A stretch of DNA of 64,000 nucleotides from Capitulum mitella (GCA_030062745.1 CP099840.1:29639006-29703005), one strand, 5' to 3'; positions 11,990 to 50,528 are shown, counted from the stretch's first letter. Made by a program: numbers and translations. The notes: a model not told the origin generated them from the sequence alone.

Positions 11990-12160
11990 CAAGGTTGGGT
12001 ATTCGCCAAAGGTTCGTGAACAGTTCACGAATCGCTGTTCGTTTGTGTTCGTTTGCGTTCGTTTGCGACTTGGCCGCCAGTCAGACAACCGTTCGCGAAC
12101 ACGCTTTGTTCGCGAACAGTTTGCAAACCGTTCGCGAACGCGAACAGCGATTCACTCGGT
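11990..12160. repeat. Cluster of GTTCGCGAACAG words, left block
   Basis: More than ten copies of TTCGCGAAC, CGTTCGTTTG and AACAGTTC, partly palindromic. A related block in the same orientation lies at 12960-13060. The pair resembles direct or subterminal repeats of a transposon, but no clear inverted terminus or target duplication is visible. Confidence 0.5.
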
Positions 12161-12490
12161 TCCCTGTTACGCTATCGACCGGGTTATAGAGTGCTGAATT
12201 GGTTGGTTAATTTTTGTAGGTTCAGAATCAAGCGAAAAGTGGTTATTTTGTTAAATTACTGGAAAAGTAAGCAAAGTTTACCTTACTTGCTCAGAGCAGG
12301 CGTTCCTAACCGGGAGGAATTCTATCAGGGAAGAAAACAAGGGTCTCAGGAGAGGAATGGCGAGATGGCCAACTCTTAGTGATGTCTCAGTCAGGGAAAA
12401 TCGCAGTCCAGGCCGCACAAGTTGGCGCGGGCTGAATGGTGATGTCGCCGCGTACAATATACGGGGGAGCTAGCTTCGCGCTCTTTGGTC

Positions 12491-12760
12491 ATGCAGTTTT
12501 CACGTTTCCTTGTTGTCGCTTTAACGCTCAGCTTAGCTGGCTTAGCTTGGCTGGCCGCTCGGGCGTTCCAGACATTGGCGACTGCGTACACGATTTGCAC
12601 AACAAGACCAACGCCTTTATACCAGCAGAAACGTGTGAAATGCAAGATTAAGATAGTGCGAACATGGCTGCAATCACGCAACACCGTAACAGCTCCGGAT
12701 GCCAAAGAGAAAAGAAACACATCGTCGCATTGTATTGCATTGTATTGTATTTTAGGGTAG
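12491..12760 (+). CDS. Possible small secreted protein, unrecognised
   Basis: An 89-residue frame starts with a good signal-peptide profile (MQFSRFLVVALTLSLAGLAW), then a Thr-rich stretch (TLATAYTICTTRPTP) and a basic cysteine-containing segment (QQKRVKCKIKI). It sits between the two GTTCG repeat blocks, so it could belong to a mobile element. The downstream half looks less protein-like and may be intronic. No family recognised; the signal peptide is the main argument. Confidence 0.3.
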   Translation: MQFSRFLVVALTLSLAGLAWLAARAFQTLATAYTICTTRPTPLYQQKRVKCKIKIVRTWLQSRNTVTAPDAKEKRNTSSHCIALYCILG

Positions 12761-12959
12761 TAGGAATCCTACTCTTGCAAAAGGAAACGTATGTCTATTA
12801 CATTTTGAGGCGAAAAAATTATAAAAAAGTTGGATAAGGTATTACGTAACGCAGTCACACGCGCACACACACAATCAGTCGATAAGAAGAAACAGGACGG
12901 GAAGCACAAAAAGTATCTATTGAGTGTTGTCGATTTACTGCAAAGTTTCCTGTTCTCCA

Positions 12960-13170
12960 ACTGTTCGTGAGCAGAACGTATTCATTTGTGTTCGTCCGCC
13001 TTTTGCCCGAGGTTTTGCCTGCCTGTCGACCAGCTGATCGCGAACAGTTCGTTTATTAACTGAAATTCGCAAACAACTAACCTCGTATAAAACTGTCGAA
13101 GATTCGCTACGGGCAATATTTCCTCCTCGGTCAGCTGTTCGTCTACTGCAGGACTATATCGCATGTTTGC
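12960..13170. repeat. Cluster of GTTCGCGAACAG words, right block
   Basis: Looser copy of the 11990-12160 block: CTGTTCGTGAGCAG, TTTGTGTTCGTCCGC and GATCGCGAACAGTTCG appear in the same order and orientation as in the left block. Confidence 0.45.
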
Positions 13171-13174
13171 CACA

Positions 13175-14900
13175 CCGCCTCATGACTGCATATGAAAATA
13201 GCGAGAATGATCGTTCAAGAGACGGGCTGTAAACATTACTTGGACGAAAGCTGCTCTGTGTTGCCGAATTGCAGTCTCTCTGTAGCCCGGTTTCGTCGGG
13301 TTTCGTTCAAGCGTGATTAACGAAATCGGCGTCAAGCTGTTGTTTGACTTCGGGCTGTTGCTTGTCCTTTGCCAGAGAAATGTAGCAGGTCAAATATCAG
13401 GAGGACCAAGTAACGTAGGAATATACAAACATAACTACAAACAAGGATCGCGCTGATAATGCCGTGTTTCACCAAAGGCGCGGAATTGTTCTCTTTCTTA
13501 CGTTCTTTACGTGGTCGTCACCGCCAACAAACCCTGCATAGTCATGGATTGATGACCATACGAATTTGTGTGCAAAAAAGATTGAGGAAATTTCATGTTT
13601 TGCTGACGGACGTCTTTGATTGCATTATTTTTTCTCTCTGTCTTTAAAAGCAGTGTTAAATTTCAGGATGATTATGACGCAAGCTTGTATCGCTGAATAA
13701 TATACAAACCACGCACGTTGGAAACTTGAAATCTCGGACAGTAATTTGGTGTCTTCATTGGATTGTTTTATTAGCACAGGTACATCGAAATAAAAGCAAA
13801 TAAGTGCCTGAATGGTGAAATGTGTGAAGGGAAAGGCTTTGACATCTTTTTTAAGTATAATGTATTCGTTTTTGTTATGCCATAAATATGTCAGATGTCT
13901 GGAAAAGTCGTGAGACCAGAACCCTTTAGAAATTTGCAGATTTTTCACAACAAAAGAAGCAGGAGGGCTGGGTACCACCACCTATGGGCAACTGGTCGTC
14001 AGAATCCAGCTAGTGCCTAAGACCATGAACACCGAAATTCATTTTGAAATGTTTAGCCCGAACTTCCTGAAAGCGTTTGCGCTACTAGAAGCATGTGTGG
14101 TCCCGCCATTTCTTGGTGATGGAAACATGCACGGAAGGAGTTTTCGTTCATGACAGTACATGACAATTCCAGACAGACAGACTGGATTCATGTAATAATC
14201 GAATCTTTCAGATTTACTATTTTTTTATTTGTTTTACTTCATTTCGTTTAATGGGAAACAGGTACATCTCCCATAAGCCCTCCCAGTTCCACGGGTCAGA
14301 TTGTTCCATCCCGTATCGGGGTGGGGGGTGGGGAAGCGCCTGAGCACCTTCTTCAGATTTCCGCACCGTGCATCTGAGGAAAACGCAACTTACAGCATAG
14401 TAAGAGATTGTTGAGTATAGCTGACATCTGAAACCATTTTGGAAAACGGCAAAAAAGTATTAGCGGAGTTTCGAAAAAACTGGAGGTTTTGCAGTCACAT
14501 AATAGCCATGCAGATAAAAATATTTCGAGACAAATGATACCTTAAACGATAGCTTATAGCACGCCCGATGAATTCTGTCCAGCAAATTTTCCTCCCACAT
14601 AACAGCTGGCGATTAACATCGGAGTTTCAACTCGCGTGTAGGCCGTGCGAATTTTCGCAGCGCCCGGAAACGGTGGCACTTTTTCCAACGACTCAATCTC
14701 CTTGCTGTCAACGCGCAGAGCATTGCGTCCGCCTTTCGAGAGGATTATATCGTGCGAACTTTTGCCGGAGAGGAACTATTTGATCCAAAGAATTTAACTT
14801 GAAGCCGCGGTGACGAAGAAAGACGGAAGTTATATCCGCCTGAAATCATATGGTGGAAAAAAGCTGGGCAAATGAGGTTTGAAACTGATGAAAAGTGATA
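13175..14900. other. No gene seen
   Basis: Short frames only. A GGGGTGGGGGGTGGGG run is at about 14319-14334. Nothing else recognisable. Confidence 0.4.
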
Positions 14901-14908
14901 TTATCTGC

Positions 14909-14910
<2 letters not shown>

Positions 14911-14957
<47 letters not shown>
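14911..14957. repeat. TA microsatellite
   Basis: Pure TA dinucleotide run of about 23 units. Confidence 0.95.
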
Positions 14958-14959
<2 letters not shown>

Positions 14960-14962
<3 letters not shown>

Positions 14963-16500
14963 CGGCATAGCCGAGAAAATATCTTGCCCTGCCACCCGTA
15001 CCACGACGCCTGGGTAACTCATGTCTGGTAGCGTACACTCTACCACGCACGTGGTTGGGTTTCTTGGCAATTCCGACCTGTTTTATCGATGTTCGCACAT
15101 ATGCTTCCGGTAAGGTCCGATAAAGTTCAAGTAGCGCTGACGGTTTATGACTTTGCGTCACACGCGTCCGAATTGTCTCTTGCCGTTGTGTCATCTTGTC
15201 CCTCGTCCCGGAACGACGGAGGCGGCGAACGTGGTGATCTTTCGGTGCACAGTCTCACCAAACATGCATCGAAGAAAGGAAAAATTATGTTCACTCCCAG
15301 GGGTGCAGTCTTAGGAGAATAATTGATATATATATATACCACCGTCTGAACGTAAAAATTTTCAGTTTACTTTTGCATGGAGTGCTCCATACCAAAGAAT
15401 GACAAAGCTACGGCCCTGGTTATTCCAACATTTCATATGTAGCAAAGTATTGAAATTTGGAAGGTTGTGGAAGCATCGATATAAGCAGTTCGTAAATACG
15501 TAGAAGCAAAATGCACATCAAACAGTACTTAGAACACCAACTAACTCTCAATGACTTACTATTTCGAAACGCAATTTTTGCAAACATATACCATTGGGCC
15601 TGAGTAAACTGGGCCCTGACGATCAATGTGACCTTCACCTTGATCTTCATATTTGTTTGATGGGCAGTCGGAGTTGCATAATTTGATTTTGATAACATTT
15701 ACCCGGTAAAATATAAAATATAAAATAAACAGGATCTGTTTCCTCAAAGGGGTGCACAGGCTACGTAAAATGTGCGCATCCTGCATTGACTTCATCCCGG
15801 ATCATTTCACGGAGGTCACCCAGAATCTTACGGGGTATGTCCCAGAAGAGTACATAAGTTTCCATACTGCCTAAAACCCAATGTAAAAGGCGTAAGTCAT
15901 CCAAAATGGCGCAAATCCTCGAAAACAGACCACAGTTGTCGTGACTCTAGGTCAGTGGTCTGGTCACCCACAAAATCTGAAATATATGTTTTATAACTCA
16001 CATAAAACTTTACCTATAAGTAAGTAGTTTTGCTTACAAGTTCTTGTAAATGCCTATATTTTCAATTTGTTACCTTGTTGTTTCGCAGAGTTATGACTCA
16101 TTAAAGGATTTTGGAGGTGGCGCTCTTTGACATGGGCTAGAGCAGTGGCCTGACCTGGTAAAGCGCCAATTTTTGGGGACATATGCAAAGGATGGTAAAA
16201 AAGGCACTGAAAGCTTTTTTTGTTTTGCCGTTTTTTTTGCTACTGCAGAAAAGCCTTAGAGGGAGTTTCAAACACCCCCTGGCACGGGTAAGATTAACAG
16301 CATTTGCCATTTCCTATTTCCATCACATATCCCATTAAAACTGGTACTAGACACCCATTATTTTGAGAAAACAACATTTCTTATCGTTGGAAGATACAAT
16401 AATTTACATTACCTCGTTGTGAAGGCGAATCTTGTCTGCGTTTTAGTTGGGGGGGGGGGGGACGGAGCAAGAGAACTTCAGACAATCAATACCAACTTTT
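14960..16500. other. Region upstream of the Tmc start, no coding exon seen
   Basis: Mostly AT-rich with no domain-bearing frame. A long G-run lies at 16448-16460. The acceptor-like tract CTTTTTCCAG at about 16495-16504 suggests that an untranslated exon lies further upstream and splices in just before the Tmc start codon. Confidence 0.35.
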
Positions 16501-16567
16501 TCCAGCAGAAGCCCACGTCAGCGGTCTCAGCCCAGAGTTCCAGCCCGGTCGAGCGCAGACGGCCGCC

Positions 16568-43289
<26,722 letters not shown>

Positions 43290-44930
43290 GCCGGTCACGT
43301 GACGCCCCCCTCTGCCGCCGGTGCCGACGTCAGGCGACTCGGGCGCGGCCGCTCATCGTCTCCGTCACGCGCCGCGGGACCGCGACGGCGCGTGACGCGC
43401 GCCGTCAGGCGCGGCGGTGCGCTCGCCGTTGGACGGCGGCCGGCGCAGCTCCGGGCCGATGAGTCGTAGTGGCGCGCTGATCCGGGCCGCGTCTGTAAAT
43501 AGTCGACACCCCGCTGCTGTTGTAGAGTGCTGCGCTCGAGTTTGCACCGCGGCTCGGACGGCGTCGCCCAGTTAGGTCTGGTGCGTCTGGGCGAAGCTGC
43601 GTCAGTGCGGATGTGAGCGAGCACTCCTTCGCTTTCTTGGTGTGGTGTCGCTTTGAGCGCCGAGAACAGGTCGCTTGCTTTTCGGGTTTTGTTAAATACG
43701 TAAGCCAGGCATCGGCGCCAAACGAAGAACTTCATGCGAAGACCAAAGCGTACAACGGTTCTAGTGACCAAGTGATCTGGCTAAAAAGAGGCATGTTTGA
43801 ACATTTACCTCGAGATGCAAGTGGCTGTTACTAGTGTTCTGGTATAGCAATATGTCTCATATGTGGTGTCGGAGTAAGATAGATCTAGTCATGTTAGAGG
43901 CGTTTGCCATACATAGTTTAAGGAATTTTGCGAGATCGAAACCGCTCGTTTGAGGGTGATTGGCCAGACAACAACCCATTCCATTTACATTGGACGGAAT
44001 ACTACAGAACATTGAAAGTAGAGACGTGAACATAAGACCTCAGTACTGGTCTGATTTGATATGATCATAGCTGGATACTGCAGCGAACCCCCGAGTGTTT
44101 TAGCGTTTCTATGCGGACATTGCTGGTCGATCCCAGTGCAGTGTTAATACCATTCATAATGGGATATTTACAAGCTAACTTCGCAAAACAAGTTTGTCAG
44201 CTACTACGTTTCTCGAATCAAACATATCCAGTTGATTTTTTTCGCCTTCGAAACTGTTGACGTCTAACTACGACCGTATGCTATGAATTCAGAGGTGCAG
44301 TTCAGAGACGTATTCGACTGCTGTTACTGCAATCGGGTTCAGTATGCGATATAGATGACCGGTTTGATAGGAAGGGCATGTAACATTGTGTGAATGTTTC
44401 TCTTCTATCGACCTGCATTTAAAATGATTTTCTTGTCACAATATATATGAAAAACGTCACCTAGGAATATTCGGGAAAGTACACAGATTGTCAGAGCACA
44501 TGCCAGTGTTCCGTTTCTGACTCGAAGATGTGTTGTCGGTGCACGAAGTCCGGCGGCAAAAACAGAAATACGTCCGGTGGTCCCTGACTAAATGTTTAAA
44601 ACTGCATGCAAATGACGTCGATGCGATTCTTACGGCAAATAAAGGGCTGTACCCACATTATCTTGCAAGAAAAATGTCTGAAAATATGCACGTGACACCG
44701 GTAATACAGTAACGCTGAACCAACGGCAGCAGTCTAGGCCACCAGTGCGCAGTCGGTCTGCACATCTTGCCCGACTTCAGTAGGGCGCGACCAGCGGCCG
44801 GGCCGCTGGGACCTCGCGGAACCGTGTCTGCCCCGTCCCAAAAGGTCCGTTACAGTGGGACAGGTCCCGACCTCCGAGAGATTTCACCAGCCGGCAACAG
44901 ACCGGGTATGTTCCGCAGCCGGCCGCCGGG
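43290..44930 (+). other. Tmc 3' region
   Basis: A GC-rich stretch to about 43600, then AT-rich. No further coding exon seen. The first plausible AATAAA is at 44638. Confidence 0.4.
44638..44643 (+). terminator. Possible Tmc polyadenylation signal AATAAA
   Basis: The first AATAAA I find downstream of the Tmc stop, about 1.35 kb away. No GT-rich downstream element is obvious, so use is uncertain. Confidence 0.25.
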
Positions 44931-45139
44931 AGTGCAAACGGCTCTGCACCTTAACCTGGCCCGGACAGGGAGGCCGTGGAGGGAAGGAGGTTGACCGTCT
45001 TTTTCCGTGAGGTTTTTCAAAGACTGCGAGAAAACGGACAAACGCAGCGCAACGAAATTTTGTGCACCTCTTGCTCGATGATTTTTACATCCTGTATCAA
45101 ACCTTTGACCTCAGGTCGAGTCAGATGTTTGACCTGGGT

Positions 45140-45370
45140 CAGCATAGGTGTTGATTTGTATATTTTTGTGAGGGTCCTGCCCCTTGATGTCGATTTACCT
45201 CTCTTTGCTGGTCTGCCCCTCCTCCCAGTATTTTCTGCTGGTTTTAAAGGGAAATGGGCAATAATAAAGGAAATGACGGCCATGATGGTTAAGAGATGGG
45301 CAGGAGGTATAGAATAAGGCATTAAGTGATGTATCTATCTTTCTATCTTATATGTATATATGCATATATA

Positions 45371-45411
<41 letters not shown>

Positions 45412-45890
45412 TCATGCATATATATATGTACATATATATGCATATGCATGAGGATATATGCAATTTATATTTGATGAACAGTAACAAAAACGCGTCAGAA
45501 AACTCTTAAGAACTAGGAAATTCTTAAGAGAGCAAAAATTTTAAAGATATTCCTCTTTCTTTAAATTTTTTTAGGAATTTTCTTAACTGAGAACACTCTA
45601 GTGGCAAAAACTCTTAAGAGATGGGCAGAAAGTGTAGAATAAAGCATTAAGTGATGTATATATCTATCTTTCTATCTCTTATGTATACGCATATATACAT
45701 ATGCATATATATGTATATACATGAAGATATATGCAATTTATATATAATAAATAATAACAAGAACTCATAAATATCCGTTGGTCAAAATAAAGTGAGCTAA
45801 GTCCGTTGAGAAACCCAAATTTGAGGGATGATACGTTGTCGGGTCCTCGGCTCGCCCCCCCCCCCGTCATTTGCAGAACGCGACGCCCCA
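45140..45890 (+). mobile_element. Dispersed repeat family B, copy 1, inserted in family A
   Basis: Shares an ordered series of blocks with 55395-56130: GTCGATTT, TGTGAGGG-x-CC-x-GCCCC, AGTATTTTCTGC, GGCAATAATAA, AAGAGATGGGCAG, GCATTAAGTGAT, a long TA tract, then TCAAAATAAAGTGAGCTAA, CCGTTGAGAAACCCAAATTT and CTCGCCCCC. The part AGAGATGGGCAG...AAGTGATGTAT is duplicated inside this copy (45291 and 45618). Confidence 0.65.
45366..45410. repeat. TA microsatellite within family B
   Basis: TA run, with TATATGCA palindromes on either side, marking the centre of the family B repeat. Confidence 0.9.
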
Positions 45891-46879
45891 GTAGGTCAGG
45901 TTAATGAAACCTGCGTCCAAAAACGTTTAGCGCCATGCAACTTATTCGGGAAACAAGATATCACAGCAAAACTTCCAGAGATTAGAGATCTCGTTAGATG
46001 CAACAAATCCGCCTTTTTCTCAAATCTCAAACAAATCTCACAAATCTCAGACTTTTGGGAAACGTCTGGATCATTGTGCAAAGATCTAGTCCACTTTCAG
46101 CTCATGTTATTGTTGTTACGGAAATGGACGGAATGTTTTATGATGTTTTCAGTGCAAAATGATGCAGGCATCCAATGGCCGATATTGGACAAGACGTCAG
46201 TGACCTCCAGCCATTGATCTGAGGTCAGGTCACCGATGACTGATATGAACCAAAATGCACCCCGTCAAAATTGGCGATAAATGGCTAACAATGAATAGAA
46301 AGTGGTAGAGCTGGCTCTCATAGCTGGAAATGATACCAAGAAGTCCGAAAAGTTTCGAAAAATTGCATATGATTGAAATAAACAGGTTTTCGCGAATAAA
46401 GCCTCTCCAGTTTTGTAGACTGATAACCGCTGAATTATTTTAAAAAAATCAAGCAGGGAAAACTATAACAAAGGCCACTAGCATCAAGAAACACTACTTG
46501 GCAAGGCTTATGTAACCAGCATGAAGGAACGCTAAATTAGTTTACGTTAATTTCATGACACATTCGGCACCGGCACAAGCGGGGCCGTCGCGTGGAAATC
46601 GCTGTCTAACTCAGCCTTCCCGTGTATATTAAACAAATCAGACAAATCAGTGTACCGGCATCTGCGGACTTTTCCCTATTCGTTGATACCTTTACCTATA
46701 CTTTACAGCCCCTGAGGTCCAGGCTGTTTCTCGGTTTCATGTAGTCGGCTATGGGAAAACATATAAAGGGTCTTAATGGCTTACAAATCCAAAAATCAAA
46801 ATGAGGTTAATTTGGAGCTTTACTTGTCACGAGCTTTCAAACGGTATGCTCGTTTTTATCGCGTGACCAACCGTTCGGC

Positions 46880-47141
46880 AGTTAGAAGGGGTGGCCAACC
46901 CCCCAAGTCGGTCGTCCATGACGTTATTTGCCGGTCGGGAGCGGGTTAACCAGGCCGTCTGGGGTCAGGGGACCGTCAGGCCAGTCACGTGCTCGGCCTG
47001 CCGTCGTCGCGGCGCCGGCGGCCAGCGCCTCCAGCCGACTGCCCGGTCTGCCGCGGCGCACGCGGCCGCCGCCGCCGCAGACGCGGGCAGTGCTGCCGGC
47101 GCGTCGAGTCGCTGAGTGCCGTCTCCGAGCGCAGCGCCGCC
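46880..47141 (+). promoter_or_regulatory. GC-rich promoter/5'UTR region of the 47-kb gene
   Basis: GC content rises sharply about 200 bp before the start codon, as a CpG-type promoter or 5' untranslated exon would. No TATA box seen. Confidence 0.35.
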
Positions 47142-47309
47142 ATGCTGCTCCGGCCGTTGGTGCTGCTGGTGCCGCCGGCGCTGGCGCTGGCCGCTGCCGA
47201 CGCCGCCACGACCGGCCGCATGTTTCCCGGCCTGCCGGTGCCCCTCAGCCCGTTCATCGACTTCTACGAGACCCACATCGACCCCGAGAACTTTATCACG
47301 CTGACCGGA
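47142..47309 (+). CDS. Unrecognised signal-peptide protein, exon 1
   Basis: ATG 47142 in context GCCGCCATGC opens 56 codons. The first 22 form a signal peptide (MLLRPLVLLVPPALALAAAD). The mature part has FPGLPVPLSPFIDFYETHID. It ends in phase 0 at ACCGGA|GTGAGT. No family recognised. The combined three-exon product would be about 174 residues, secreted or membrane-bound. Confidence 0.65.
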
Positions 47310-47652
47310 GTGAGTTGACGGCTGACCGCTGGACGTTTTTGCCAGTCAGCCTCGCGCCGTCGGAGTATAAATCGTCGCCGATCGGCGCGCGGAGTGAATT
47401 GTAAGAGTCCGGCCGTTGCGCTGGAGGGAGGGTCCTGTGGCTCAGTGCATTCCCATACGGAACATTATAGGCCACCGTGCATGTGCCTCCGTTTAATGCG
47501 TTGGGCAGCGGCCTTTTGGGCCACGGTGCATATGGATATGGAGGACAGTTACTGATCACGGTCATATTGCTCTTCGACAAGCAGTGAGGAGAGCCAGAAA
47601 AGGGTGGCAATTGAATTGACTGACGGCTTACCATTTTCTTGTTTCTTCGCAG

Positions 47653-47814
47653 TCTCCGGGGGTCTGGGCGTTCGTTGTGTTCGCGTACCTCATGCTGCTA
47701 ACCAACATGGGCTTCCTGCCAATCAACACAGAAAACCTGACGGACCGCGTTCCTGCGCCGTTCATCAATCCTGATATTCAGGGCGGACGTTTCGGACGAT
47801 CTTTTGATCAGCAG
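47653..47814 (+). CDS. Unrecognised signal-peptide protein, exon 2
   Basis: 54 codons, phase 0 to 0, between a strong acceptor (TTTCTTGTTTCTTCGCAG) and donor CAGCAG|GTAAGC. It carries one hydrophobic helix (VWAFVVFAYLMLLTNMGFL) and one sequon (NLT). The hydrophobic stretch could be a membrane anchor. Confidence 0.7.
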
Positions 47815-47825
47815 GTAAGCATCGC

Positions 47826-48655
47826 TTTAGGTAACCGAACCAAGGCTCATAAATCGACGGTTCGCAAGGGAAAATGTTCGTAACCAAATGTTCGTAAACA
47901 TAAGACTCCTGTCGTAAAAGGTTGTTTGCGGAAAATGTTCGTATCGGAAAAGGTTCGTATGAAATATGTTCGCACGAAAAAAGTTCGCAAGGCGAAAGAT
48001 TCGTGACCAAAGGTTTATAAACATAAGGTCCGTTTCGGAAAAGGTTCGTGTCAGGCAGGATTCGTTTCGGAAAACAAGATCACAAGCAAAAGCTAGTAGG
48101 CAAAAGATCGTATGGAATAAGATCGTACGGAATAAAGATCGTAAGGACAAAAGATCGTGTTGGCAAAAGTCGGTGTACCGTTTGCGTAGTAATCGGTTTG
48201 TCGCAAGAATTAGGTTACATTAGGTTAGGTTTAGGTTAGGTTAGGTTTGGTGTTATTACTTTATGAGTACCTTTACCATTCGATATTTTGCGAACGACCT
48301 TTTGGCATACGATCTTTTACCATATGCAATCTTTTTAAGGATCTTTTAGGTATGAACTTACTCCATACGACCTTTTGCCATACGATCTTTTGCCTATTGA
48401 TCTCCCAATGCGAACCCAGTCCTATGCAAACCTTTTCCGACACGAACCTTATGTTTGCGAACCTTTGGCTACGTACTTTTTTGCGTATGAACCCTTTTCG
48501 TACGAACGTTTTCCGTACGAAGCTTTTGCAATGCAAACCTTTTCTGTTACGAACCTTTTCTGACACGTACCTTTTTTTACGATACGAACCGTATGCTTGC
48601 AGACCTTTGGCTACGGACCTTTTCCCTTACGAACCCTTGGCTAAAGAACCTTGAT
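47826..48655. repeat. Foldback (long inverted-repeat) element with telomere-like loop
   Basis: The left arm (47826 to about 48190) is built of 12-20-bp units such as GGAAAAGGTTCGTA. The right arm (about 48280-48655) is the reverse complement in matching order (TACGAACCTTTTCC), imperfect, roughly three quarters alike by eye. The loop holds a TTAGG array. No coding frame is convincing. It lies in intron 2 of the 47-kb gene. Confidence 0.85.
48210..48247 (+). repeat. Interstitial TTAGG telomere-like array in foldback loop
   Basis: About seven imperfect TTAGG units (with TTACA and TTTAGG variants), at the centre of the inverted repeat. Confidence 0.8.
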
Positions 48656-49967
48656 CCTAGACGCATCGCTTAATTACACCAGCTGTACTCATCTTAGAAT
48701 TTGTCATAGTCACAACGACCCGCCGTAAAGCTGTCAATAGAGGACAATTGTGCACTTCGTTACGTGGAAAGTTGGACGTGAGAGTTACAGCGAGTGCTTC
48801 CAACATTTATATTCCTCGACGTCAGTTAATTATAAAACGAGGAGCTGTAAACGTTACAACGTTGCAAGACCCCACGGTTTGACGTCCGCTTGCAACTCCT
48901 CACAGATGTCATTAACGTAAAGCACTGCAGTGCATTTGCTAAAACTAAAAATAAGGCATAAAAAATAAGGCAGCTAGACAGTGATGTATATCCAAAATTC
49001 TATACAAGTTACTAGTAAAGGGTATGGATGGAGTTTTTAATTTGCTTTTGGCTGTTTCGGAGTCTACAAAGCGGAAACCTGCACTCACAAATCGTACCAT
49101 TACATGGAATTATGCAATGCCTTTCTGGAACGATAAGAATGTTGAGGCTTTTAGGATTCTGTTTGCTATGGGGCCTGAATTACATTCTTGTACTTACAAA
49201 AGTATCTTTTAATGCATTTTCGATGCATCAGCGCCTGGGCATCCACAGAAGTTTTCAGACACTCCTTCTGCTTAAGGAGGTTGTGTGCAGTGATGCATGA
49301 GCATGTCATATTTTCTTTTGTTGGACAGGGAAGTAATTTTAGATGAACAAGCGAATTTGGAATCTGCTGACTGGTGCCGCTTGTCATCATCTGCGTAATT
49401 AAGTTTGGATATATGTAGTTATTAGAAATTTCCATGAGGAGCAAGTAATTATCATTAGTACTTCCAGTTTTTCCGGGCATACTCCTCTCTCTCTCTCCCC
49501 TTCTCCCTACCTCTCTCACTCAGTCTGTCTGTCCGTCTGTCTGTCCATCTGTCTGTCCGTCTTTTTCTCTTCCTCTTCCTTTCTCTTGCTCTATTTCTCC
49601 CTCCCCCTTCTCTCCATCACTATTCACTATCACTATCATCTCCTCAGCCCTGCGCTTACAATTTACAATTTACTTATCGTTTTCTTCAACATCATCAAAA
49701 AAAGAAATTTATGGATTCGCCAATATCATATGGCTTATACGATCGTCATCTCACCTGCCGCCGTGTTCGCAACGTCTGGCCACCAGGACGTCTCGACAAT
49801 TAAATGCACAGACACCAGTGTTTAAAACAAAACCAAGACCGTTTGGTGTCCCCACGTTCTCATGGATTGGTTTAAAAGTGCCGTTCGTAGAGGTTAAGCA
49901 GAGTGCAACATGTCACTTACTACATTTCATAAGCTATAGGAGTCGTTTTTAGCTGAAAACCCTTCCA
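48656..49967 (+). other. Remainder of intron 2 of the 47-kb gene
   Basis: AT-rich, no exon seen. A pyrimidine tract of CTCT/CTGT words spans about 49483-49620. Confidence 0.45.
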
Positions 49968-50333
49968 CAGGAGGACAGCTGCAGGCCGCTCTGACTGTGT
50001 GCAGGAGGACAGCCGCAGACCGCTCTGACTGTGCACAGGAGGACAGCTGCAGACCGCTCTGACTGCGTGCAGGAGGACAGCCGCAGACCGTTCTCACTGT
50101 GCACAGGAGGACAGCTGCAGACCTTCTGCCTGTGATCAGGAGGACCGCTGCAGACCGCTCTGACTGTGTGCAGGACAGCTGCAGACCGCTTTATGTACAG
50201 GACAGCAGCTGCAGACCGTTCTGATTGTGATCAGGAGGACAGCTGCAGACCGCTCTGACTATGTACAGGACAGCTGCAGACCGTTCTGACTGTGATCAGG
50301 AGGACCGCTGCAGACCACTCTGACTGTGTGCAG
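49968..50333 (+). repeat. Minisatellite that repeats the exon 3 acceptor
   Basis: About ten units of 30-37 bp, consensus CAGGAGGACAGCTGCAGACC followed by GCTCTGACTGTGTG. The unit is the acceptor plus the first bases of the next exon (GTGTGCAG|GAGGACAGCTGG), so each copy looks like a 3' splice site. Confidence 0.9.
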
Positions 50334-50528
50334 GAGGACAGCTGGCTGCCGGCCGGGGTCGCTGAGCTGTACCGCTGTCTGCCGCTGCTGCTGTGCCGAC
50401 TGGAGAGCGCAGTCCGGCCCGGCCCCGCCGACAGCGAGACGCCGGCTCAGTGGTCACCAGCCGCCGCCGGACTCAGGTACGGCGCTGACGCCGCGCCAGC
50501 CCTCGGACTGGAGCGCCCGATGTTTTGA
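50334..50528 (+). CDS. Unrecognised signal-peptide protein, exon 3 (probable last)
   Basis: 64 codons and stop TGA. Phase 0 entry fits exon 2. It encodes EDSWLPAGVAELYRCLPLLL and a Pro/Ala-rich tail. A donor at 50477 (CTCAG|GTACGG) could instead splice onward, but I find no convincing partner exon. The polypyrimidine tract is poor and the exon is less certain than exons 1 and 2. Confidence 0.5.
   Translation, partial: EDSWLPAGVAELYRCLPLLLCRLESAVRPGPADSETPAQWSPAAAGLRYGADAAPALGLERPMF

Larger units (their letters stand above)
44960..46945 (+). mobile_element. Dispersed repeat family A, copy 2, interrupted
   Basis: Same block order as 27840-29050 (GAGGTTGACC, GTGAGGTTTTTC, AACGGACAAACGCAGCG, later CCAGCCATTGATCTGAGGTC, GCGTGACCAACCGTTCGG). 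The two halves are separated by a different repeat at about 45140-45890. No coding frame. Confidence 0.65.
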
